Assembly (NCBI GenBank): GCA_937874345.1
Contig: CALNBT010000191.1
Span: forward strand, 1-5,229
Length of the DNA stretch: 5,229 bases
Direction of reading: 5' to 3'
Origin: an uncultured Prevotella sp.
GTDB taxonomy: Bacteria; Bacteroidota; Bacteroidia; Bacteroidales; Bacteroidaceae
In this document: piece by piece, positions 1 to 5,229 of the stretch
How positions within the stretch are numbered: the stretch's first letter is position 1
Layout of the letters: each line of letters starts with the position of its first letter
Made by a program: the position numbers and the translations under genes
The notes under the pieces: generated by a model
Databases searched by the model: none
Told to the model about the DNA's origin: nothing
Seen by the model: only the letters and a program-made list of their open reading frames with translations

Positions 1-85
1 ATGGTTATTCAAGTTGATGAATAAACAGATGTGGACTTCAACAATAGGGGTTGTAACGTAATAAAGCCGCATTTTAAGTTTCTTG
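1..85. other. Edge region with no secure gene
   Basis: This is the stretch beyond the murF-alr terminator, and it is too short to assign. On the minus strand an ATG at 72-70 opens a reading frame of 24 codons (starting MRLYYVTTP) that stays open to the window edge. It has an A-rich upstream sequence but no promoter match, so it could be the start of a downstream gene. On the plus strand, one frame ends at 22-24 (TAA) and another at 59-61 (TAA), so the tail of a convergent gene is equally possible. A 24-codon open stretch is easily due to chance, and I do not recognise the peptide. No function is proposed. Confidence 0.2.
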
Positions 86-127
86 TAAAAAATATTCCCC
101 AATGCTTTTCCGAGAAAGGCATTGGGG
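86..127 (-). terminator. Intrinsic terminator of murF-alr
   Basis: Positions 97-105 (CCCCAATGC) and 119-127 (GCATTGGGG) form a perfect 9-bp GC-rich stem. A second pairing of four bases (107-110 with 114-117) inside it leaves a three-base loop. Read on the minus strand, the stem is followed by AATATTTTTT, a U-rich tract at 95-86. The hairpin begins 25 bp after the murF-alr stop codon, the usual place for a Rho-independent terminator. On the plus strand the T-tract is missing (the sequence runs into GATAAATG), so termination in that direction is unlikely to be efficient. Confidence 0.85.
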
Positions 128-152
128 GATAAATGTATCGCACAGATATTTG

Positions 153-2627
153 TCAATCCTGATAATATACCCTTTTTACGCGGTTGCTGATACCGGTGAG
201 CACCTCGTAAGGAATGGTGTCGAGGGTATCTGAAAGAACCGTTACCGGCAGATGATCACCAAAGATTTCAACCCAATCGCCTTCTTTGCAGGGTATATCT
301 GTCACATCAATCATGGCGACATCCATACAGATGTTGCCTACATATTCGGCTTTTTGTCCGTTTACCAGGCAGTAGCCGTGGCGGTTACCCAGATGTCTGT
401 CCAAACCGTCGGCATACCCGATGGGGATGTCGGCAATTACGCTGTCTCGCGTCAGTACACCCTTTCTGCTATAGCCCACTGTCTCGCCTGCTTTGATGCT
501 TCTCAACTGAAGAATGGTAGTCTTCAGGGTACTCACATTATTGATGATGCTATTGTTGCGGGGGTTGATGCCATAGAGCCCCAAACCAAGGCGGCACATA
601 TCCAGCTGGCGTCCGGGAAAGTGTTCGATGCCTGCCGAATTGTTGATGTGGCGTAATATCTGGTGGTCGAAAGCCTCCTGCAGTTGCTTGCTTGCCTCAT
701 CGAAGAGTGCAAACTGCTCGGCCGAGAAGGCGTCGAAGTCGTTACTGTCTGATCCTACGAAGTGAGAGAAGACTGAACGGGGTATCACTGCATTTTGATG
801 CTTCAGCCGGTCAATCAGCTTTATCATGTCGTTCTTTGGGTCAAATCCCAATCGATGCATGCCGGTATCAAGTTTGATGTGCACAGGATAATCGGTAATA
901 CCTTCTTTTTCGGCTGCCTTGATCAATGCTTCGAGCAGGCGGAACGAATAAACCTCTGGTTCTAACTCTGCGTCGAAAAGAGCTTTGAAAGATGTCATCT
1001 CGGGATTCATCACCATGATGTTGGCTGTAATACCGTTCTTGCGCAGGGTAACGCCCTCATCTGCCACGGCCACGGCCAGATAGTTCACCCGATGGTCTTG
1101 AAGAGTCTTGGCAATCTCTACCGCTCCGGCACCATAAGCATCGGCCTTGATCATGCATACCAACTTGGTTGTTGGCTTGAGAAACGAGCGGTAATAATTG
1201 AGGTTACCTATCACTGCATTGAGATTTACCTCGAGAATGGTCTCGTGTACTTTCTGTTCAAGAAGCTCTGTCAGTTGGTCGAATCCGAACCGACGGGCAC
1301 CTTTCAGCAGGATCACTTCATCGTGCAGCTGGTGATATACCTCGCTTCTGATAAATTCGTCTACTGAGAGGAAAAAATATTTCTCGCTAATCTGAATCTT
1401 TTCTTGCTGTTCCTTCAGTTGTTGTCCGATACCGATGAATTTTGTTACACCGCGTTTTTTGGACAAGTCGGATACTTCATGGTACAATTCTGCCGGTTTC
1501 AATCCGCTTTGGTCGATGTCACTGATAATCAGTGTACGACTGCGACCTTGATGGTCGGGACGTCGGTTCATAAAGTCGAGGGCGATATCCAGTGAGTGGA
1601 TGTCAGAGTTGTATGAATCGTTGATCAGGGTGCATCCATGCTGTCCTTGCTTCACTTCCAGTCGCATGGCAACCGGTTCGAGCAGCTGCATCCGCTGGTC
1701 GAGTTCTTCTCTGGTAAGGCCCAGGTGAAGGGCCACCACCGCACAAACGATGGAGTTGCCGATAGAAGCCTCGTCGATGAAGGGTAGAGAATACCAGTCT
1801 TCCTCACCCTGAAAGATGTAGGTAATGGTCGTCATGGTATCCTTCTTTTCAATGGTTTTCACGAAAAACGGTGCATTCTTGTCTTTCTTCGACCAGCATA
1901 GTTTCTCGCCACTGAAAGAATCTTCTGCCAGTATCTTGCTCAAGATAGGGTCGTCGGCAGGGTACACCAGGGTCTTGGCATCATGAAAGAGAACCAGTTT
2001 TTCACGGCATTTGTCTTCCATCGACTTGAAATTTTCCTGATGGGCAGCCCCAAGATTAGTGATGACGGCAATGGTTGGTTGGATGATATCGTGCAAAGCC
2101 TGCATTTCGTTGGGCTCGCTGATGCCTGCTTCGAAGATGCCTACCTGCGTATGTCGGTTTAAAAGCCATACGGACAGCGGAACGCCGATCTGTGAGTTGT
2201 AACTGCGTGGCGACCTTGTAACATAGAGTTGGGACGAAAGCAATTGATAAAGCCACTCTTTGACCATGGTCTTTCCATTCGAGCCCGTGATGCCAATGAT
2301 TGGAATATCAAACTCGTCGCGGTGTCTCTCTGCCAGTCGTTGCAAGGCCTCAAGTGGGTTAAGTACTTTCAGGAAGTTGGCCTGGCTGTAAGTTGTATCG
2401 TAATCGGCCGGGACAGTCGATACGACAAAGTTTCTGACACCTCGCTGATAAAGTTCAGGGATGTAATGGTGTCCGTCATTCCGTTCTGACATGAGGGCGA
2501 AGAAAAGTGTTTCTTCCGGAAAACATACCGATCGGCTGTCGGTCAGGATGAAGCCTATCTTTGTTTTGTTTGCGCCATACTGTCTTGCCCCTATGAGAGT
2601 GGTAACCTGTTCAATAGAATATGTCAT
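153..2627 (-). CDS. murF-alr: Bifunctional UDP-MurNAc-tripeptide:D-Ala-D-Ala ligase / alanine racemase
   Basis: This is a complete 824-residue cytoplasmic fusion enzyme for peptidoglycan precursor synthesis. The C-terminal half makes D-Ala from L-Ala; the N-terminal half uses ATP to add D-Ala-D-Ala to the UDP-MurNAc tripeptide. MurF part, about residues 1-455: P-loop GITGSNGKT at 112-120, YNSQIGVP at 143-150, EAGIS at 166-170 (metal/ATP site), NLGAAH at 191-196, a probable carbamylated Lys210, NDSYN at 336-340 and LLKGAR at 440-445. Alanine racemase part, about 463-824: PLP-binding Lys494 in IKADAYG, Lys585 and Arg592 in KLDTGMHRLG, Arg679 in CRLGLGLYG, catalytic Tyr738 in IGYADG, and CMDV at 767-770. 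The catalytic residues of both enzymes are all present, so both halves look active. The join is at most about 8 residues long. D-Ala-D-Ala ligase (Ddl), the intermediate step, is not in this window. The ATG lies about 20 bp from a strong promoter and no upstream in-frame extension is needed. The residue roles come from family knowledge. Confidence 0.97.
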   Translation of the reverse strand: MTYSIEQVTTLIGARQYGANKTKIGFILTDSRSVCFPEETLFFALMSERNDGHHYIPELYQRGVRNFVVSTVPADYDTTYSQANFLKVLNPLEALQRLAERHRDEFDIPIIGITGSNGKTMVKEWLYQLLSSQLYVTRSPRSYNSQIGVPLSVWLLNRHTQVGIFEAGISEPNEMQALHDIIQPTIAVITNLGAAHQENFKSMEDKCREKLVLFHDAKTLVYPADDPILSKILAEDSFSGEKLCWSKKDKNAPFFVKTIEKKDTMTTITYIFQGEEDWYSLPFIDEASIGNSIVCAVVALHLGLTREELDQRMQLLEPVAMRLEVKQGQHGCTLINDSYNSDIHSLDIALDFMNRRPDHQGRSRTLIISDIDQSGLKPAELYHEVSDLSKKRGVTKFIGIGQQLKEQQEKIQISEKYFFLSVDEFIRSEVYHQLHDEVILLKGARRFGFDQLTELLEQKVHETILEVNLNAVIGNLNYYRSFLKPTTKLVCMIKADAYGAGAVEIAKTLQDHRVNYLAVAVADEGVTLRKNGITANIMVMNPEMTSFKALFDAELEPEVYSFRLLEALIKAAEKEGITDYPVHIKLDTGMHRLGFDPKNDMIKLIDRLKHQNAVIPRSVFSHFVGSDSNDFDAFSAEQFALFDEASKQLQEAFDHQILRHINNSAGIEHFPGRQLDMCRLGLGLYGINPRNNSIINNVSTLKTTILQLRSIKAGETVGYSRKGVLTRDSVIADIPIGYADGLDRHLGNRHGYCLVNGQKAEYVGNICMDVAMIDVTDIPCKEGDWVEIFGDHLPVTVLSDTLDTIPYEVLTGISNRVKRVYYQD

Positions 2628-2648
2628 ACGAATAGTTATAGATCACCG

Positions 2649-2679
2649 CAAAGTTACTATTTTTCTTTTTACCGACAAA
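2649..2679 (-). promoter_or_regulatory. Bacteroidota-type promoter of murF-alr
   Basis: Read on the minus strand, TTTG at 2679-2676 (-33 element) is followed by 19 bp and then TAACTTTG at 2656-2649. That second box is an exact match to the Bacteroidota -7 consensus TAnnTTTG. The consensus spacing is about 19-21 bp. Transcription should begin near 2641-2644, leaving a leader of only about 15 nucleotides before the ATG at 2627. The leader has no Shine-Dalgarno-like sequence, which is common in this phylum. The start site is inferred from the boxes, not measured. Confidence 0.85.
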
Positions 2680-2754
2680 AAGAATATTTTATGGAAGTTT
2701 AGGAAATGATCGTTTTCACAGAAAATTTAGGGTCGTAAATGCTCATCGGTTCGA

Positions 2755-2796
2755 TTCATTGACTATTTTGCATAACTTTAGACGAAATTCAATGAA
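2755..2796. repeat. 8-bp inverted repeat in dnaA/murF spacer
   Basis: TTCATTGA at 2755-2762 is perfectly inverted as TCAATGAA at 2789-2796, separated by 26 bp. It lies between the dnaA terminator and the murF-alr promoter, about 75 bp upstream of the -33 box. It could be an upstream binding site, but an 8-bp repeat of this spacing can also arise by chance in about 290 bp. The rest of this spacer (about 2685-2860) has no open reading frame of note and no further promoter match. Confidence 0.25.
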
Positions 2797-2864
2797 CATT
2801 CTATGGATGCCGTGTTCTTTTGTCTGAACTATTTGGCTTGCAAATGCGTTTAACCATAGGGCAC

Positions 2865-2891
2865 AAAAAAACCGGATGGTTAACATCCGGT
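2865..2891 (-). terminator. Intrinsic terminator of dnaA
   Basis: Positions 2871-2878 (ACCGGATG) and 2884-2891 (CATCCGGT) form a perfect 8-bp stem with a five-base loop. Read on the minus strand, the stem runs straight into seven T residues (2871-2865), which is a textbook Rho-independent terminator. It starts 25 bp after the dnaA stop codon. It separates dnaA transcription from murF-alr, which has its own promoter about 190 bp further on. On the plus strand no T-tract follows. Confidence 0.92.
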
Positions 2892-2916
2892 CTTTCGTAT
2901 GATTGTAGTATGTCGT

Positions 2917-4329
2917 TTAATTCTTTAATCTGAATGAGTTTTCTATGCTCGTCACCTCACTAGAGAACATCGAATCGGTTTGGATTCGCTCTTGGATGCG
3001 CGTGCAACTGTGAATAACTGTTGAGTGATCTCGTCCTCCCACCAGCTTGCCAATGCGCGAAGCAGGCATCTTGGTGAATTTTTGGGCAAGGTACATTGAC
3101 AGTTGTCGAGCCATTACAAGATCTTGCTTACGGCTTCGGCTATTGACAGCCGTCAGGGTAACGTTGAAGTGCTTGCAGACTGTTTCGAGGATGTCGTCGA
3201 TGGTCAGAGGCTTGTCGTCGATCTTGACAGCGCGCTGAATCACCCTTTGGGCTAGTTTGATGTCAACGGTAGTGTTGTACACGACAGAGTAAGCCAACAA
3301 GGAATTGATGACACCTTGCAAATCGCGTACGCTGCCATTCGCTGTTTCGGCAATATACTGTATCACATCCTCTGGAATCTGCAGGCCATCTTTCTCGATT
3401 TTGCTATGCAGAATATCCGCACACAGTTGCACATTGGGTTTCTCAAGCTCTGCAATCAAACCGCAGGCAAAGCGCGTCAGCAAGCGATCATTCATACCTC
3501 TGAGGTCTACCGGAGGTCGGTCTGAGGCCAAGATGATATGCTTTCCGTTTCTGAACAGGTGATTGAAGATATGGAAAAAGGTGTCTTGCGTCTTTGTTGC
3601 TGTCATCCATTCCTGGATGTCATCAACGATCAACATGTCGATTGTCTGATAGAAATTGATGAAATCGTTGACCGTATTGTGCAGGACAGCATTGGTATAT
3701 TGAACCTGAAAGAGCCGGGCACTGACATAAAGTATTCGTTTCTGAGGGTACAACTGTTTGGTACGCATGCCAATGGCGTTGATGAGATGGGTCTTGCCAC
3801 AACCCGATGGCCCGTAAACGAACATGGGATTGAACTGTGGAGATCCAGGATGCTCGGCAATGGACAATCCGACCGATCGGGGCAGCTTGTTGCTGTTGCC
3901 TTCGATATAGTTGGCAAACGTTTGATGCGAATTGAGATTCGGATCAAGCTGTTGAGGCTGAGCGGCATCCAAGGTCGTGGGAGATTGGTTTGCTTTGGTC
4001 TTCGGTAACGGCGCGTTAACCGGTACCTCATGCTGTTCAGCTTCCACATCCTGCGTGATATGATGCTCGTTGTCGGTAACGATACGATATTTTAGCTTGA
4101 CATCGGCATAGAATGTACGTCGCAGAACCTTGCTCAGCAAATCAATATAGTTTTCTTCCAAGTACTCATACACGAAAGGGCTGGGTACCTGGACCAACAA
4201 TGTGCGGGTCGTTTCATCGAACGACTCGAATATAATTGGCTTAAACCATGTTTTGTATTGCTGTGGGGAAACGTTCTTTTGGATTAGCGCAAGAGCATTG
4301 TCCCAAGCATCTTTAGGACTTACATTCAT
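2917..4329 (-). CDS. dnaA: Chromosomal replication initiator protein DnaA
   Basis: This is a complete 470-residue cytoplasmic AAA+ ATPase, normal in length for the family. It binds DnaA boxes at oriC, opens the duplex and recruits the helicase. Domain I (about 1-85) contains the TWFKPI patch at 27-32. Domain II (about 86-133) is a Gln/Pro/Asn-rich linker. Domain III (about 134-345) carries Walker A GPSGCGKTH at 173-181, Walker B DMLIVDDIQ at 231-239, sensor 1 LASDRPP at 267-273, a box VII arginine-finger candidate Arg286 in RLLTRF, and sensor 2 Arg335 in GSVRDLQG. Domain IV (about 375-470) ends with the DNA-binding signature, GGRDHSTVIHSC at 431-442. All motifs are intact. The ATG at 4329-4327 gives the usual domain I start (SPKDAWDNAL). 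The gene has its own promoter and terminator, so it appears monocistronic. The close neighbours differ from the dnaA-dnaN-recF order of many other bacteria: an MCE gene lies upstream and murF-alr downstream. Confidence 0.98.
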   Translation of the reverse strand: MNVSPKDAWDNALALIQKNVSPQQYKTWFKPIIFESFDETTRTLLVQVPSPFVYEYLEENYIDLLSKVLRRTFYADVKLKYRIVTDNEHHITQDVEAEQHEVPVNAPLPKTKANQSPTTLDAAQPQQLDPNLNSHQTFANYIEGNSNKLPRSVGLSIAEHPGSPQFNPMFVYGPSGCGKTHLINAIGMRTKQLYPQKRILYVSARLFQVQYTNAVLHNTVNDFINFYQTIDMLIVDDIQEWMTATKTQDTFFHIFNHLFRNGKHIILASDRPPVDLRGMNDRLLTRFACGLIAELEKPNVQLCADILHSKIEKDGLQIPEDVIQYIAETANGSVRDLQGVINSLLAYSVVYNTTVDIKLAQRVIQRAVKIDDKPLTIDDILETVCKHFNVTLTAVNSRSRKQDLVMARQLSMYLAQKFTKMPASRIGKLVGGRDHSTVIHSCTRIQERIQTDSMFSSEVTSIENSFRLKN

Positions 4330-4360
4330 TGAATCATGTCGTATTTTACGTATGTCTTTC

Positions 4361-4378
4361 GATTAAGAGTAATTAATC
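4361..4378 (-). promoter_or_regulatory. Small stem-loop at 5' end of dnaA leader
   Basis: GATTAA at 4361-4366 and TTAATC at 4373-4378 form a perfect 6-bp inverted repeat with a six-base loop. It sits at the predicted first nucleotides of the dnaA mRNA, six bp downstream of the -7 box. In RNA it could protect the 5' end or affect initiation; as DNA it could be an operator overlapping the start site. It is AT-rich and thermodynamically weak, so its function is uncertain. The leader to the ATG is about 48 nucleotides with no Shine-Dalgarno sequence. Confidence 0.3.
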
Positions 4379-4381
4379 ACT

Positions 4382-4416
4382 TGCAAATTTATAAAAGAAT
4401 TTGCAGGTGTGCAAAT
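4382..4416. repeat. TGCAAAT half-site cluster, possible dnaA operator
   Basis: Three copies of TGCAAAT overlap the dnaA promoter: 4382-4388 (direct), 4399-4405 (inverted, ATTTGCA) and 4410-4416 (direct). They make two palindromes that share the middle copy. One is TGCAAATT, 8 bp, AATTTGCA (4382-4405); the other is ATTTGCA, GGTG, TGCAAAT (4399-4416). The two outer copies contain the -7 and -33 elements themselves. The middle copy lies in the promoter spacer, where a repressor would block RNA polymerase. The protein that might bind is unknown, and these are not DnaA boxes. Confidence 0.4.
4384..4415 (-). promoter_or_regulatory. Bacteroidota-type promoter of dnaA
   Basis: Read on the minus strand, TTTG at 4415-4412 (-33 element) is followed by 20 bp and TAAATTTG at 4391-4384, an exact match to TAnnTTTG. 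Transcription should start near 4376-4379, giving a leader of about 48 nucleotides. The promoter overlaps the TGCAAAT palindromes. No other TAnnTTTG match was seen on either strand of the 416-bp spacer, so this is the best candidate for the dnaA promoter. The start point is inferred. Confidence 0.85.
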
Positions 4417-4745
4417 CTTTGTTTTTCACTATTATTGGCAAAAAGGTCATAAGTTGCATGAATATAGGGCTTTAGAGATTTTCTGAAAGCTTTTCATCTC
4501 ATTGGATGAGCGGTTCTTTGATAATGGTTTGTCTATGAATGAATTACGGATATCTCAGTCAAGAGATTTGGTGAATCGGTGAAACATGATTGAAATATCA
4601 TGAATTGTCGGTGATGTAAAACGCTTTAGTCTATCATTGAATTGTGAAACATCGCCTTTTCTTATTTAGACATTTTTTAATTAAACCGCATTTCTGCATT
4701 TATTGAACTTGTTTGAAGTTGGGTTTACGGTGCTAAATCAGTTAC
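4417..4745. other. Gene-free spacer between MCE gene and dnaA
   Basis: This AT-rich stretch has no open reading frame longer than about 15 codons that looks like a gene, no promoter match, and no DnaA box (TTATNCACA or its complement). No convincing terminator follows the MCE stop codon: the nearest hairpin, AACTT/AAGTT at 4706-4720, has a 5-bp AT-rich stem and no U-tract on the minus strand. It does contain several weak inverted repeats: CATGAT/ATCATG at 4585-4602, GGTGATGT/ACATCGCC (one G-U pair) at 4610-4656, and a TTTAATTAAA palindrome at 4676-4685. None is strong enough to name as an RNA gene or origin. Confidence 0.5.
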
Positions 4746-5229
4746 TTATTTGTCTTTTCTTCCGAAGATGGAGAAATGGACATAACGTTTTGGATGCTGT
4801 TTGAGGTCGGTGACCAGTGAATCGGCATTGGCAACGGTAGAGTTGAGGTTATAATATAAGGATGGATCCTTCATCAGCAAGCCCAGCGAACCATTGTTAT
4901 TGTTCAGGTTTTCGGTTATCTCTTGAACATTGGCCAGGGTTTTGTCAACCTTCGCCATGGTTCCTGCCAAGTCTATTCCTGCTAAGTTGCCGGTAAACTG
5001 CTGTGTGTTGTCGAGCACATTGTTCGCTTTGGTCATCATCAACGGTACATTCTTGTTCAACCCATAGAGCAGGGTATTGAGCTGTTTGGTTGTTGTGGTC
5101 AAATTTTCACTGATGTTCTTGACGTTATGCAAGGATTGAGCGATGGCTGGATCGGCAGTAAGCTTATTCAGATTGGTGGCGATGGAGTCGAGTTTAGGAA
5201 GAATTTGCTTGATGGTAGGAAGCAGCGTG
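4746..5229 (-). CDS. MCE/MlaD-family lipid transport protein, C-terminal part
   Basis: The final 160 residues of a larger protein; the gene continues upstream beyond the window edge. MCE proteins are anchored in the inner membrane and carry lipids across the periplasm with an ABC transporter. The N-terminal membrane helix and MCE domain would lie outside the window. What is visible is the helical C-terminal region, rich in Asn, Thr, Leu and Lys and starting LLPTIKQILPKLDSI, which suggests coiled-coil assembly. It is followed by GSLGLLMKDPSLYYNLN (visible residues 113-129) and the tail HPKRYVHFSIFG (145-156), which I recognise from Bacteroidota MCE proteins. The first visible whole codon ends at 5228. 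A TTG at 5132-5130 could be taken for a start, but the frame stays open upstream with fitting helical sequence, so it is internal. I cannot say which MCE paralogue it is, so I give no gene symbol. Confidence 0.85.
   Translation of the reverse strand, partial: TLLPTIKQILPKLDSIATNLNKLTADPAIAQSLHNVKNISENLTTTTKQLNTLLYGLNKNVPLMMTKANNVLDNTQQFTGNLAGIDLAGTMAKVDKTLANVQEITENLNNNNGSLGLLMKDPSLYYNLNSTVANADSLVTDLKQHPKRYVHFSIFGRKDK

Noticed and set aside
252..656. 134-codon open frame on the plus strand
   Set aside because: It is antisense to the alanine racemase half of murF-alr, which is conserved throughout. No independent signal supports it.
2801..2859. CTATGG (2801-2806) and CCATAG (2854-2859) as the ends of a small RNA fold
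   Set aside because: The arms are only 6 bp with a 47-base loop, and the inner pairing is poor. There is no matching promoter for a transcript of this span.
3009..3017. TGTGAATAA, a perfect DnaA-box match (TTATTCACA on the minus strand)
   Set aside because: It lies inside the dnaA coding sequence, in codons for the conserved STVIHS part of the DNA-binding signature. It is a single copy and is explained by codon choice, not by an origin.
3538..4008. 156-codon open frame on the plus strand
   Set aside because: It is wholly antisense to dnaA, whose conserved AAA+ motifs account for the region. The translation shows no domain, and no promoter precedes it.
3630..4049. 139-codon open frame on the minus strand in another frame of dnaA
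   Set aside because: It overlaps the linker and ATPase domain of dnaA, its composition is rich in Arg, Ser and Pro as expected for a shifted frame, and no recognisable motif appears.
4475..4500. Bulged hairpin GAGA/TCTC with TGAAA/TTTCA
   Set aside because: The two stems are separated by a 5-base bulge, there is no U-tract on either side, and there is nothing to suggest a function.
4706..4720. AACTT-CAAAC-AAGTT hairpin as terminator of the MCE gene
   Set aside because: It sits at the right distance (25 bp after the stop) but has only a 5-bp, AT-rich stem and no T-tract on the minus strand.
5130..5132. TTG as the start of a 128-residue protein
   Set aside because: The frame continues upstream to the window edge with 32 more residues of matching helical MCE sequence, so this codon is an internal leucine.

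Overview
This window looks like chromosomal DNA from a Bacteroidota species, most likely a Prevotella/Bacteroides-type Bacteroidales. Four signs support this. MurF and alanine racemase are fused in one 824-residue protein, an arrangement I know from Bacteroidota. Both complete genes have a near-perfect Bacteroidota promoter (-33 TTTG, then 19-20 bp, then -7 TAnnTTTG). Neither start codon has a recognisable Shine-Dalgarno sequence. The partial MCE protein ends in a C-terminal tail typical of Bacteroidota MCE proteins. The genus is an inference from overall protein character, not from a search.

All three recognisable genes lie on the minus strand, so in transcription order the window runs from right to left. 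(1) 5229-4746 is the C-terminal 160 residues of an MCE/MlaD-family lipid-transport protein, whose 5' part lies outside the window. (2) 4745-4330 is a 416-bp gene-free stretch. It holds the dnaA promoter, with an operator-like cluster of TGCAAAT half-sites woven through it, and a small stem-loop at the predicted 5' end of the dnaA leader. (3) 4329-2917 is complete dnaA, the replication initiator, followed 25 bp later by a strong intrinsic terminator. (4) 2916-2628 is a 289-bp spacer carrying that terminator and the promoter of the next gene. (5) 2627-153 is the complete murF-alr fusion, also followed 25 bp later by an intrinsic terminator. (6) 1-85 is an edge fragment with no secure gene.

Functionally the window holds core housekeeping genes: envelope lipid trafficking (MCE), replication initiation (DnaA) and peptidoglycan precursor synthesis (alanine racemase makes D-Ala; MurF adds D-Ala-D-Ala to the UDP-MurNAc tripeptide). 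dnaA and murF-alr each have their own promoter and terminator, so they appear to be separate transcription units. No convincing terminator follows the MCE gene, so some readthrough into dnaA is possible.

I found no mobile element, CRISPR array, tRNA, rRNA or clear new system. The points most worth a second look are the half-site cluster in the dnaA promoter, the lack of a DnaA-box cluster next to dnaA, and the possible RNA structure in the MCE-dnaA spacer.
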